Below are positions 1 to 8,800 of a DNA stretch of 15,083 nucleotides, one piece after another. How positions within the stretch are numbered: position 1 is the stretch's first letter; each line of letters opens with the position of its first letter. The DNA is taken from positions 68,608 to 83,690 of the forward strand of contig JAHBMJ010004143.1 of assembly GCA_018398765.1 (NCBI GenBank), given 5' to 3'. The translations under genes were made by a program, and so were the position numbers. The notes under the pieces were generated by a model that was not told the DNA's origin, made no database searches, and was given only the letters and a program-made list of their open reading frames with translations. Source of the DNA: Chromera velia (taxonomy: Eukaryota > Sar > Chromeraceae).

Positions 1-107
1 GGGGGGGGGGAGGGGGTGTTTTCTCTCTCTTCTGGTAACTTGATTGCGTTTGTCCACTCCCTTCCGTTCCCACTTTCCTTCACTGGCCCTAGACTGCAAG
101 AAACAGG

Positions 108-135
108 CAGACAGACAGACAGACAGACAGACAGA
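108..135. repeat. (CAGA)n microsatellite
   Basis: About seven uninterrupted CAGA units are visible. The same tetranucleotide recurs at 1488-1503, 6664-6686 and 6718-6764 and, as its complement CTGT/GTCT, at 13124-13193. It is therefore a genome-wide simple repeat type here rather than a local feature. Confidence 0.9.
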
Positions 136-1108
136 GACGGGTGAATGAAGGGAAAGGAAGGCCTTCTCTCATTCTCTCTCATCCCCGGTCTTGCAACAAA
201 CAAAGAAACAAAGAAATAAACAAAGAGAGACAACGACAGACTGGCCGACAGACGGATCAAGTTCATCCCCCACCGTTTTTTCCCCCCACAATGTCCTCTC
301 CTGCATGGTGGGTGGAGCCTCTCTCAATGCATCCATCCTCTCTTTTCGTCTCGTCTTTTCTCTTTTCTTTTCCTTTCTATTTGTCTTCTCTTTCTGTTCT
401 GTGTTGAGCAGCGCTCTCCTCTTCCCTTCCCGTGTACAAAAAAACTTTCCCCTACGTCCCTCCCCGCGCGATCGCAGAAGGAAGAGAGAGGTGAGGGCAG
501 AAAAAAGCCGAAAAAATGGATTCACACAGCAGAGGAGGAATCCATTGCGAGAAGGGCAGAAAAGAGAAGAGCAGAGAAAATGCTTGTTCCTGAAGCACGT
601 AAGAAAGAGGCAGGAAGGAAGGAAGAAAGAGACACAGGGAAAAAACACGAACAAATACAGCAGATCTTGCTTTGCTTTCTTTTCACTCGCCTCTTTTTGT
701 TTTTCGCTGGCCCTGTGCCCCTTCTTCTTCTTCGTTTGTTCCATCCGTCTGTTCCATTCGTCTCGGCAGGTTGACCGGCGGACAGACAGAAGCTTCGTTT
801 GAAAGTTTTTTTCGTTTCTGCCCCCCCCCTTTACTTCCCTTTAATTCCTTTCCTGCCTTCATCTTCGATCTGCCAAAGAGAGAGAGCGCGGAAGAGAGGA
901 AGGGGGGGAGGGACAGGAATTTCAAAGGAAGCAGGAAGGAAGGCAAGCAGGAAGTAAGGAAGAAGGAAGGAAGGGCGAAGGCTTCCTATGGAATCCTCCT
1001 ACGATTCTGTTTCCCTTACTTTCTCTCTCTCTCTCTCTGCCTCTCCATGTAGATCTCGCTCTCTGCATATCCACCCCAGGGTCCAGCTAGCTGTCTACCC
1101 AAGACGAT

Positions 1109-1159
1109 GAACGAACGAACGAACGACCAGACATGAATGAATGAATGAATGAATGAATG
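1109..1159. repeat. (GAAC)n followed by (GAAT)n microsatellite
   Basis: Four GAAC units (1109-1125) are followed, after a short spacer, by about six GAAT units (1135-1159). The two units differ at one base, which suggests expansion from one ancestral tract with a point change. Confidence 0.85.
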
Positions 1160-1666
1160 CAGATCCATCCATGCGTTCCCCACGAAATGAAGGGAGAGAG
1201 GAAGGGAGGAAAGAGGGGTCAGGCAGGCACAAGGGAGGAGGAAAGGAATCAATCCGGGTCTCTGTCTGTGTCGAGAGAGAGAGAGAGAACAGAAGAGAAG
1301 AGCTCAATCCCCCCCCCGCTCCCCCAATCCTCCCCATATCTGCTTGGCCCCCGACAAAAAAACAAAAATGCTTCCATGCAACCCTGAGGTCAGAGGGACA
1401 GACAGCTCTTGAGTGTGAGTGAGTGAGTCTCCTCTCTCATGCAGCTGCCACTTCCGTTCCCTTCCCCTCTCTTTTCTGTCCAGACAGCCAGACAGACAGA
1501 CAGCTAGGCGCCGCTTCCCTCCCTCCCTCCCTCCCAAGAACTAACGGCCCTTTGCTGCTCTTCGTCTCTACCTCCATCTCCCTGCATGGCTCTTCTCTTT
1601 CTTCTTCTTCTCTTTCTTCTGTCTCTTTTCCTTCTTGTGTGCCCTGCATGAAATTTCATTCCTTCC

Positions 1667-4600
1667 TTAAGAGGGGGGGAGACTTTTTTGGTTGTGTTGG
1701 GGGGGATTTCTGACAGAGGCAAGCATCTGTTGTAGGATACACGAGAGAAGCATGAAGACCAAGACGAGAAAAAGCAGGAGAAACAAATAATCCCGCACTC
1801 GCCTGAACGTCCTCTTGGTGCAAAGAATTGCAGACGCAGATCGGGCGGTGGCGCAAAGGGAAGAACCAAAATGGTTCAACGCACCAAAAACAAAATCGAC
1901 AACTTGAAAAGTCCACAACCGGATGAACGAAGAGTTTTTATCTCTTCTTTGATTTCGGTCAAGAGAAAGACTGGAAGAAGAAAATGATGAAGACAGAAAA
2001 GAGGACGACAGCATTTTTGTCTCCACAACCAACAGAGTGCCTCCATCGGCCTCTGTTTCGTTCTCTTCATCCTTTGCCGTCTCTGTCTCTTTCTCTCTAC
2101 CCTTTTGGGCTCTACTCAAAAGAGATGCCTTCGCTTCCCTTCTTTCTCTTTCCCGGGCCTTTCTCTTCCCTTTCGCTCGCTTTCCTGAAAGAGGAATCGG
2201 AACTTCTTCTGCCAAAGTTTCCTCCACCACCTGTGGGGCTTCTGTGCTAAGTCCTACTTTGGTGGCCATAATGCACTTCTGCTGCTGCGTTTCTTTCTCC
2301 TTTTCTCTCTCTTGGGGAGCCTCCGCCACTCCGTCCCTCTTCCCCCGCAACCCATGCACCCTCTGTGTGTGTGTGCCTTCTTGCTGCATGTTCGTCCCTT
2401 CCCCACTGACTCTGCCGTTGCCGCTCTGAGTCAGTTCTCCCCTCCCTGCCAAATCCGAAGAGGGAGAAGAATCACGAGGGGGGGAAGGACGAACACAATC
2501 AACGGGAACAGCCTCAAGAGAGGAAGAGAAAGGGCGAGAAGGAACTGGTTTGGTTCCGCTTTTTCGGCTGTTTGTGCTCTTCCTGTCTGTCTGAACCTTT
2601 CTCTCCTGGACTTTTTCGGACGGGACGACCTTTCCCTTCAAGTGGTTTTGCACCCTTTTTTCTTTCTGTTTTCCCGTCTCGGCAGACTGTGCAGCAGAAA
2701 CAGAAGAAGCGGAGGAAGACTTTAAAGGAGCATGCGGAGGGCAATTTGGCGTTTTGCTGCTGCCGGCTGCCACACCAACCGACTCCTCGGCAGTGTCCCC
2801 GGAAAGCGAAATCGAGGACAGCGACGAGACAGAGATTCTCCCTACAATCCCCCCTCCACTCGATCTCAAACTCGACCCCCCTCTCGACAAAGGAACGACC
2901 TCCCATGCTCCAGAAAACCCCCTCTGTTGTTTCGTTTCTTCTTCTTCTTTCTTTTTCTCTCTCGCACTACCTCCCTCTGATGCCCTGTCTTTCTCTGCTT
3001 GCTTCGGGTTCTCTTTCGACTTCTTTTTCTCCTCTTCCGTTGGCTTGCCTCCACAAGCAGGGGTGTGTGTTGCTGTCTGGGGCCCTTCTTGGATTTCTGT
3101 TCCGTCCTTTTCACTTTCAGCAGCAACACAAACAGCAGGAAGACAGACGGCAACAGCAGATGAAGTTGCCTCATTCGTTTTCTTCTGCTGCTGCTGCTGC
3201 TGGCAGTGGGAGGGCGAAGGGAAGGGAGGGAGGGCTCCTCTTCCTCTGCTTCCTTTCCCCCCCTTCCTTTTACCGCCTTTTCCTTTTGCTTGCCAGCAGG
3301 CGGTGGCGGCGACACTGCAGGCTGTTTGTGTTTGTGAAGCGGCAGCGGACCCCTCAGTCGGCTCTTTCTGTGGTGGTTCCTTTTCCTCTTCCTCCTCACA
3401 CTCACACACAGAAGGGGGAGGAAGGTCTGCTGCAGGCGATTGCGAGAGGAGAAGGGAAGTAGACGGAAAGGCGGGGACAGCCTCGGTCTTTCTGCGGGGG
3501 TGCGGCTTTGCATTGGCCCCAGGGGTGGACGCAGAGGACGAAGAGGAAATCCCCCCTCCGCCTCCTCCTCCAACCAGTGACAGTGACCCTCCTGCTGCTA
3601 CCCCTGCTGCTGTATGAGCGACAAAAACGGCATTTCCATCCCCCTCCGCGGCCTTGCCCCCGGAGGGTTGAGGAGGAGACTGGAGACAGTTGATGTTCTG
3701 CCTCCGTGAGACGGAGGGAGGCTGCTGAAGGACAGACGAGGCCGCAGGGGATCGGCAGGCCGAGACAGAGACGGAGAGAGAGACGGAAGGCGCGGGGTCG
3801 GTGGAGGAAGCAGAACCGCTGACGGCGGCGGAGAGCGACAGAGGGCGGCGGGTGGGGGCTCCCCATGTGGGCACTGAGGGGACGACAGGGCGCGGACCCG
3901 CAAAGCGCGCTTGAGTGTTGGTGTCATTTTGGTTTTGGGTCGTCGTTGTGTTGGTAGGGGTTTGGGAGGCGAAGGGAAGCGCGCTGTCAAGTCGGAGCGA
4001 CAGGTGAAGACTCGAGGGGGTCGATAGAGGGGTGACTTGAGTGGGCGACATAGAGGAAAGAGACAGAGACTGCGTGGTGGTACGGGTTTGTGTCATTTTG
4101 TCATCAACTGTCGTGTCCTTCTCATTGATCACAGCTTCTTCTTCTTCTTCTTCGGAAGGAAAATTTGCCGGATCATTCCAAGATTTTCGGGGATACGAGT
4201 TCGCTCGCTCCATCTCATCATCCTGCGAATGGGCCCCCTTTCCCTTTCTGTTTCGGACCAGATCCAAAAAGGCACAAATCCTGTCGGGGGTCCAGAGGTC
4301 GTCCTCATCGTCTTCTTCTGCGTGTTTTTCTTTCTTCTTCTTCTGCTTTCCTCCCTTCTTCCTTCGATCTTTTCTTTCTTTTTCTTCTTCCTTTTCTTCC
4401 TTTTCCTCTGGAACAGGCGAGATTGACCCGACTCCCTTTCCTGAATCTGGTTTCTCCTCTTGCCGGTGGGTCTCCTTCTCTGTCAGACAATTGCCAACAT
4501 CTCTCCGGTCGTCTTCCTTCTCGGTCTCTGTTTCTGCTACCCCCACCTCCTTTTCCTCTTCTTCCACTCTAGCAGAAGCACTCTGAGCAGAAAGAGACGA

Positions 4601-5758
4601 AGAATCGGAAACTTGAACGAAGGAGGATTCCCGTGAGCCCCCCTCCTTGTCCTTTTCTTGCTCTCTCTTCTCCTCTATCTCCCGCACGTCATCAAAATCG
4701 CATTTGCTTGAATTCATTTTTTCTTCTTCTTCTTCCTCTTTTGCCCTTTCTTCTTCCTTCTCATCTGCCCCTCCCGACTTCCGCGCGGCTTCTTCAACTT
4801 TTTGAACGATCGTTTGTTTCTCTGCGTCTTCTTCCCCTTCTGCTGGTGACACGTTCATTCGGATTTCTGTCTTTCCTCCACCCCCCGACTTTTGGGAGAA
4901 CTGTTTGCGTTTCGTTTCCAGAGGAGGTGGAGGAGCAAATGGAGGTGGAGAGAGGCTGCTGCTGCTGCTGCTGCACCCCTCAGGTTCCTCTTTCTGCCCA
5001 CTTCCATTCCACCCCTCTCCCTCTTGCTCTGCCGTCAAAGAAAAAGAAAAAGAAGCACATGATGTCCCTCCCCCCGACCCTTGGAGGAGCAGTCCTGCTG
5101 GGGTGTCCTTCTGGCTGCTGTTGCGGGGGGGGCAGGCCTCTCCCCTCAGTGACCCTCCCCCCATCGGCATCATCGCGTGGTTGTTGATCGAATTTGAATT
5201 TCCCCTCACAGGGCGGGGAGCCGAAACAGCTGAGTGGGGCCGCAGAAAGGAACCGGAAGAGACAGCAGATGATTTTACAGACTGATGCTGATGATGCTCC
5301 CTTTCCCTCTCCCTCTCCATATCGCCGCCTTGCTGCTGCTCTTTTTCTCTCTCGGCTCCTTTATCATCCAAACATGAACACGAAGACGCACTGTGGTCAC
5401 CCCTATGGGTGTATGACTGATTGCCTGCCTTCCACCCAGCACCACCAACCGGCCATCTCCCCCCCCGAACTCTCCTAGAAGACGAAGACGAAGAATATGC
5501 ACCTGCAGCAGCAACAAGGAACCTTCCATCTCCATTGCCTTCCTTCACATGACTCGTGCTTTTGTTGTTGTACTGTGAGTGTCTGCCAGCAGGGGCATCG
5601 GTGGGGGGGCGGTGGGAATTCGATCGGAAGTCCTGTGGGGCACTACCCCCTGTGCTGCTGCTGAACGAGGTCCCCCTTCCCCCTCTCCCTCGTTGATGCA
5701 CGGGAGCTCGTCCTCCTCTTCCTCTGCTGCTGCTGTCGCTCTGGTGGTTGTACCTCAT
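1667..5758 (-). CDS. Large disordered RGG-rich, predicted tail-anchored protein
   Basis: This is a 4.1-kb uninterrupted minus-strand frame of about 1363 residues, with TAA at 1669-1667. I chose the ATG at 5758-5756 (GGAAATGAGG) because residues upstream of it come from GAA and CA microsatellites and because a strong splice acceptor lies just 5' (exon start 5862). Residues 12-29 form an Arg/Gly-rich box, with a second Arg/Gly patch further on. Such boxes often bind RNA and are methylated. Most of the rest is low-complexity: Ser, Glu/Lys, Gln and Gly runs. The only complex-looking stretch is about residues 487-533, beginning DLWTPDRICAFLDLVRNRK and ending near SYPRKSWNDPANF. Residues 1324-1342 (YLFLLLFLVLVFMLLSCIL) form one hydrophobic helix, preceded by basic residues and followed by only 21 residues, which fits a tail anchor. 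I do not recognise the family. Frame and strand are secure; start, upstream exons and function are inference. Confidence 0.75.
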   Translation of the reverse strand: MRYNHQSDSSSRGRGGRAPVHQRGRGGRGTSFSSSTGGSAPQDFRSNSHRPPTDAPAGRHSQYNNKSTSHVKEGNGDGRFLVAAAGAYSSSSSSRRVRGGRWPVGGAGWKAGNQSYTHRGDHSASSCSCLDDKGAEREKEQQQGGDMEREREREHHQHQSVKSSAVSSGSFLRPHSAVSAPRPVRGNSNSINNHAMMPMGGGSLRGEACPPRNSSQKDTPAGLLLQGSGGGTSCASFSFSLTAEQEGEGWNGSGQKEEPEGCSSSSSSLSPPPFAPPPPLETKRKQFSQKSGGGGKTEIRMNVSPAEGEEDAEKQTIVQKVEEAARKSGGADEKEEERAKEEEEEEKMNSSKCDFDDVREIEEKREQEKDKEGGSRESSFVQVSDSSSLSAQSASARVEEEEKEVGVAETETEKEDDRRDVGNCLTEKETHRQEEKPDSGKGVGSISPVPEEKEEKEEEKERKDRRKKGGKQKKKKEKHAEEDDEDDLWTPDRICAFLDLVRNRKGKGAHSQDDEMERANSYPRKSWNDPANFPSEEEEEEAVINEKDTTVDDKMTQTRTTTQSLSLSSMSPTQVTPLSTPSSLHLSLRLDSALPFASQTPTNTTTTQNQNDTNTQARFAGPRPVVPSVPTWGAPTRRPLSLSAAVSGSASSTDPAPSVSLSVSVSACRSPAASSVLQQPPSVSRRQNINCLQSPPQPSGGKAAEGDGNAVFVAHTAAGVAAGGSLSLVGGGGGGGISSSSSASTPGANAKPHPRRKTEAVPAFPSTSLLLSQSPAADLPPPSVCECEEEEEKEPPQKEPTEGSAAASQTQTACSVAATACWQAKGKGGKRKGGKGSRGRGALPPFPSPSHCQQQQQQKKTNEATSSAVAVCLPAVCVAAESEKDGTEIQEGPQTATHTPACGGKPTEEEKKKSKENPKQAEKDRASEGGSAREKKKEEEETKQQRGFSGAWEVVPLSRGGSSLRSSGGGIVGRISVSSLSSISLSGDTAEESVGVAAGSSKTPNCPPHAPLKSSSASSVSAAQSAETGKQKEKRVQNHLKGKVVPSEKVQERKVQTDRKSTNSRKSGTKPVPSRPFSSSLEAVPVDCVRPSPPRDSSPSSDLAGRGELTQSGNGRVSGEGTNMQQEGTHTQRVHGLRGKRDGVAEAPQEREKEKETQQQKCIMATKVGLSTEAPQVVEETLAEEVPIPLSGKRAKGKRKARERERREAKASLLSRAQKGREKETETAKDEENETEADGGTLLVVETKMLSSSFLSSSFSSSSLSLDRNQRRDKNSSFIRLWTFQVVDFVFGALNHFGSSLCATARSASAILCTKRTFRRVRDYLFLLLFLVLVFMLLSCILQQMLASVRNPPQHNQKSLPPS

Positions 5759-5862
5759 TTCCTTTTGATGACACCCAGTGATCCTTTTGATGCTTTCTAT
5801 TTCTCTGCTCTCGGTCTGAGGCTCCGTTTCAAAACAGCAGCCGTGGCTCTTGCTGTTCTTGT
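5759..5862 (-). other. 5' part of second exon (UTR or coding) of the minus-strand gene
   Basis: On the minus strand a long pyrimidine tract ends in CGCCTGCAG at 5863, an excellent 3' splice site, so the exon begins at 5862. From here to the ATG at 5758 the frame stays open (DKNSKSHGCC... in frame). This segment may therefore be 5' UTR, or coding continued from an upstream exon that must end in phase 1. Confidence 0.5.
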
Positions 5863-6549
5863 CTGCAGGCGCGCACAAGGACGAGGAGAGAAGAGAGGGG
5901 AGAGAGGGCGTCGAAACAGTGTGAGATGAAAGGCCACAAATGCACATACCGAGAGAGCGCACACACACCAACACGTGTACACACACACACACACACAGAG
6001 GGCTGGGGGGCGGAAAGGAATTGAGCGTGAAGAAGAAGAAGAAGAAGAAGAAGAAGAAGAAGAAACGCAAGTGCATCGATCAAGGCACCGCAACAGCGGG
6101 GGGGGGCATGAACGCCTGGACGACGAAAAAAAAGACGAACGAACCTCTGAGGGATCCCTCCAGAGAATGTAAATCGGAAACGGACGCGGAGGACTTTTCC
6201 TTCTCTTTTCCCTTCTCTGTCCCCTCTTCGCACTTTCTTGTCCTCTCGCTCACTTCCTCAAGTGCAGCACATGAGGGTGAGCTGCCAATGGCAGGGGAAG
6301 ACTCTGGGAACCCGACAGATACAGAGAGAGAGAGACGGCACCCGTCCCAATCTCCGGAAGAAGCTCCCAAGGAAGTCGAGGTGCAAGTCCTATCCCCCGC
6401 CTTCGCCATCCTGTCTCCCCCTTTGCCTATGTCTGTCTCCCCCCCTTCGGCTGCGCTGCCGTCCACGCACTCCCTCTTCTCTCTTCTCGTCTCAGCGTAG
6501 ATCGACATGACATCGGCTGCACCTCACGTATACATGAACGCAAAAAGAC
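5863..6549. other. Upstream region of minus-strand gene; possible first exon
   Basis: This stretch holds a CA tract (about 5978-5997) and twelve GAA units (6029-6064). Both can be translated in the minus frame as Val/Cys and Phe runs, but they look non-coding. On the minus strand a good donor (GAA|GTGAGC) has its GT at 6253-6252, so a first exon ending at 6254 could splice to 5862. If the frame opening at 6508 were that exon, the joined frame would hit a stop before 5758, which argues for a non-coding leader or a small upstream ORF. No promoter element is recognisable. Confidence 0.35.
5978..6064. repeat. (CA)n and (GAA)12 microsatellites
   Basis: A CA tract (about 5978-5997) is followed by twelve perfect GAA units (6029-6064). 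The GAA tract creates an artificial poly-Phe extension at the 5' end of the large minus-strand frame. Confidence 0.9.
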
Positions 6550-6551
6550 TT

Positions 6552-6630
<79 letters not shown>

Positions 6631-6832
6631 GAGAGAGATAGAAAGAGAGAGAGAGAGAAAGAGAGACAGACAGACAGACAGACAGACTATATGTTTCTTC
6701 TTCTTCTCCCTCTTTTACAGACAGACAGACAGACAAGCAGACAGACAGACAGACGGACAGACAAACACAGGCACAGGCACACCCACGAACACAAACAGAA
6801 CACACACACGTACGCACTCGCACACTCACTCA
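6550..6832. repeat. Compound CA/GA/GACA microsatellite block
   Basis: About fifteen CA units (6553-6582) run into a ~75-bp GA tract with a few point changes (6585-6660). A GACA tract follows (6664-6686), then a 30-bp pyrimidine-rich spacer, then more GACA (6718-6764) and an ACACA-rich end. The block is almost wholly purine-rich (or CA) on the plus strand. It sits between the 5' ends of the two divergent genes. Confidence 0.95.
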
Positions 6833-8040
6833 CGAAGCGCGATGCCACTCACAGGCTTACACGGCAAGGCAAGCAAAATGGAAGGCGATGGAACAGCAGA
6901 AAGGAGGCAAAGGAGAAAAACGAATGGTAGTGTCAGACAGACAAGCACACTCAGCGACCTACAGGAAATATCGTTCTTCTTCTCGTTTTCCCCTTCTCTT
7001 CCTTTCTCGCAAAAGGACAGACGAAACAGTCGCTCCGCTGCTATCTCTCTCTTGTCAATGTGAGTTGAGAAATTGACTGGGAAAAAAATGCGTGACTGCA
7101 TGGAAAAAAGCCGGAAAGGAGACACCGAAAGAAGAAAATTAACAGTGATGCTGCAGATCGAACAATGCAAAGAAGGAATGAACGCACTGCAATGTGGACT
7201 GTCGCGTGGAAGGCTGTCTGGTTAGAAATGTTGACGCACGCACTGACCTTCTTTCTGCTTCTCCTCTTTTCGGCCTCTTTTCCACTCTTTGGACCCTCCT
7301 TTGCCTTTCCTTCCCGAGAATGCAGCGGAGAAGGACTTCTCTTGAGAGGGGTCTGGGAGGAGGTCGCAGCTGTCTGAGCCTGTGTGTGCCTCTGGATCCG
7401 CCTCCTGGACTCGTGGGAATGCGTCAGAGGGCGTAGGGGGGAGGGAAGGGTCTGCTGCGAGGGCAGTCATTGGTCGACGGGCACGAAGGTCGGGTCAGGT
7501 GGTGGCAGTGAACGGGAGTGTCGTGTAGCTTTTCCGGTTCTTCCCTCTGTCTTCCGGACCCGGATTCTTGCAGAAACAGGCAAGGAAGGAACCCGAGAAC
7601 GCTGGACGGGTGTGCGAATGTCAATTGATTGTCACAAAACGGAAAAGAAAAGCCGGCACGTAGCCTGTATCGGTCAAAACGCGTGTCACGCAGAAGCTTC
7701 GATCTTCACTTCGCAATTGAGCCCTTCTGCAAGCAGACAGTCCGGCAGAATCAGAAGACTACAAAGAGCAAAGCAGACACCCTCCCGACAGAACAGGAAG
7801 GGAGAGCCAAACGGCACAACTCTGAAGAGCTAGAGAGATCAGACAGCGAGCCGGCAGGTCACTGCAGATACGCCATTGAAAAAAGGATACAGGAAGGCGT
7901 GCACGTAATGTCGATGTGTACGCTGGTTCAGTCTGCCTGCGCCTGAATACACAATCTCGATGCAAAGACTCCTGCAAAACGCAAGTCAGGTATTGATCTG
8001 GCCTCTACGTGTCACTCGCTGAATCTCCTTGCTCCATTTT
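6833..8040. other. Intergenic region, no supported gene
   Basis: Short frames occur on both strands (for example plus 7384-7833 and plus 7629-7946, minus 7222-7470), but none shows a recognisable domain, consistent composition or a convincing start. The sequence is less repetitive than its left neighbour. Promoter elements of either divergent gene could lie here, but none is identifiable by eye. Confidence 0.5.
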
Positions 8041-8272
8041 GAATCATAGAATCCCCCGACCATATTCTCCCGGCATCCTCCCGGCCGCTGTATCGATCAT
8101 TATCGATCGATATATATTGATACGTATACGCGATCGTACGCGTACATTCGATCTTCTCGATCAGGTTCGAAGCTTGAGGTGCATGGCTCGCACGCATGGC
8201 CCCGGAAAGTGTATAGCGTGGGGCACTCAAAAAATTTGTACCGGAACAGCATATGGGCTCGGATCCTTGGTG

Positions 8273-8324
8273 CATACAAAACTTTATACACCAAGTCCTC
8301 GGGACTCATACAAACCTTTGTACA
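8273..8324. repeat. Pair of 18-bp direct repeats
   Basis: CATACAAAACTTTATACA (8273-8290) and CATACAAACCTTTGTACA (8307-8324) differ at two positions and start 34 bp apart. The second contains the inverted pair TACAAA/TTTGTA. Such spacing could reflect paired protein-binding sites or a small duplication. Confidence 0.7.
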
Positions 8325-8366
8325 TGCTCACAAATTATCAGGGCTTTCCGGGGTCGTTCGCACGCT

Positions 8367-8394
8367 TGCGTGCGTCAGATCTCCGACGCACGCA
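8367..8394. repeat. Perfect 10-bp inverted repeat, 8-nt loop
   Basis: TGCGTGCGTC (8367-8376) pairs perfectly with GACGCACGCA (8385-8394) around the loop AGATCTCC. There is no T-run after it, so nothing suggests a terminator. It lies within the palindrome-rich island. Confidence 0.85.
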
Positions 8395-8471
8395 CCGGCC
8401 TTAACTTTGCTCGGAATGGCTCCGTTCATGCGATCGCGCGTTTGACTTTGTTTTTTCGATTTCATTTTGGT

Positions 8472-8499
8472 CGCGTGTGCGCGCGCGCGTACGCGCGCA
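8472..8499. other. Alternating purine-pyrimidine tract (Z-DNA candidate)
   Basis: Twenty-eight bases alternate strictly between purine and pyrimidine and are mostly CG steps. The tract contains the 16-nt perfect palindrome GCGCGCGTACGCGCGC (8483-8498). Alternating GC tracts of this kind readily adopt Z-form DNA under negative supercoiling. It lies about 300 bp upstream of the kinase start codon. Confidence 0.7.
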
Positions 8500-8628
8500 A
8501 TCCGAAATTTTGGTGGCATGTATACGTAATTTCGTGCAAAAAAGCATGCATGAAATATGGATTCAAACATTATAGATGAGATTACTGATGCCTGTAGCTC
8601 GATGGGCCGTGCAGCGGAACTGCAGTCT

Positions 8629-8655
8629 TACTAAACTGCCTGCCTTTTCATGCAG
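8629..8655 (+). promoter_or_regulatory. Branch point and 3' splice site of a probable 5' UTR intron
   Basis: TACTAAAC at 8629-8636 closely matches the consensus branch-point sequence. It is followed about 20 nt later by CCTTTTCATGCAG ending at 8655. This predicts an exon starting at 8656 that carries the kinase ATG. The matching donor upstream was not identified. Confidence 0.5.
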
Positions 8656-8800
8656 TTTGATCTCCAGTCGTGCATCGGTCTTTTGATACTCACCATGAAA
8701 ACCGTTGTTTGAAATCAACCAAGCAAAGGCTGATTGTGCCGTTGTTCAGTCTCTTTCCCTGGCTTGAGAGGACGAGACCAAACGCGCGCACATTGAGAAA
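8656..8800 (+). other. Predicted 5' UTR of the pseudokinase gene
   Basis: This stretch lies between the predicted acceptor at 8655 and the ATG at 8801. An in-frame TGA at 8765-8767 shows that coding cannot continue upstream in this frame within the exon, which supports 8801 as the true start. Confidence 0.5.

Larger units (their letters stand above)
1..1666. other. Repeat-rich flank, no supported gene
   Basis: The left flank lies beyond the stop codon of the large minus-strand gene and probably includes its 3' UTR. It opens with a poly-G run (1-16) and carries a CAGA repeat (108-135), a TC run (1022-1038), GAAC (1109-1125) and GAAT (1135-1159) repeats, a GA run near 1274-1288, another GACA run (about 1488-1503) and a CCCT run (about 1516-1534). 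Short open frames exist on both strands, but they are low-complexity (Ser/Phe/Leu or Arg/Lys/Glu) and mirror each other, as expected of purine/pyrimidine-biased DNA. I see no conserved domain, RNA gene or clear splice pair. Confidence 0.6.
8040..8580. other. Palindrome-rich island of distinct composition
   Basis: Here the purine/pyrimidine strand bias seen elsewhere stops and short self-complementary words crowd together. At 8101-8145 there are TATCGATCGATA, CGTATACG, CGATCG and GTACGCGTAC. At 8266-8295 there is an imperfect hairpin, at 8367-8394 a perfect 10-bp hairpin, and at 8472-8499 a strictly alternating purine-pyrimidine tract. No open frame has coding character. It could be a decayed mobile element or a structured upstream region of the kinase gene; the sequence does not decide. 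Confidence 0.55.

Noticed and set aside
2572-3617. Overlapping plus-strand frames of about 290 residues opposite the large minus-strand gene
   Set aside because: They encode Ser/Phe/Leu-rich text mirroring the Glu/Lys/Ser/Gln codons of the minus frame, and no domain is visible. The 4.4-kb minus frame explains them as composition shadows.
5759-6076. N-terminal extension of the minus-strand protein from the ATG at 6076
   Set aside because: It would be a poly-Phe and Cys-Val tract translated from GAA and CA microsatellites, and a strong acceptor at 5863 lies inside it.
6080-6508. 142-residue minus-strand frame as first coding exon of the large gene
   Set aside because: Its best donor (exon end 6254) is phase 0, while the acceptor at 5863 needs phase 1; the joined frame hits a stop before 5758. 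It is kept only as a possible leader.
7384-7946. Two overlapping plus-strand frames (149 and 105 residues) as intergenic genes
   Set aside because: They overlap each other in different frames, have no recognisable motif, and show no start context or splice support.
8159-8175. GGTTCGAAGC as a tRNA T-loop (B box)
   Set aside because: No A box, acceptor stem or anticodon arm at suitable distance; it is a chance match.
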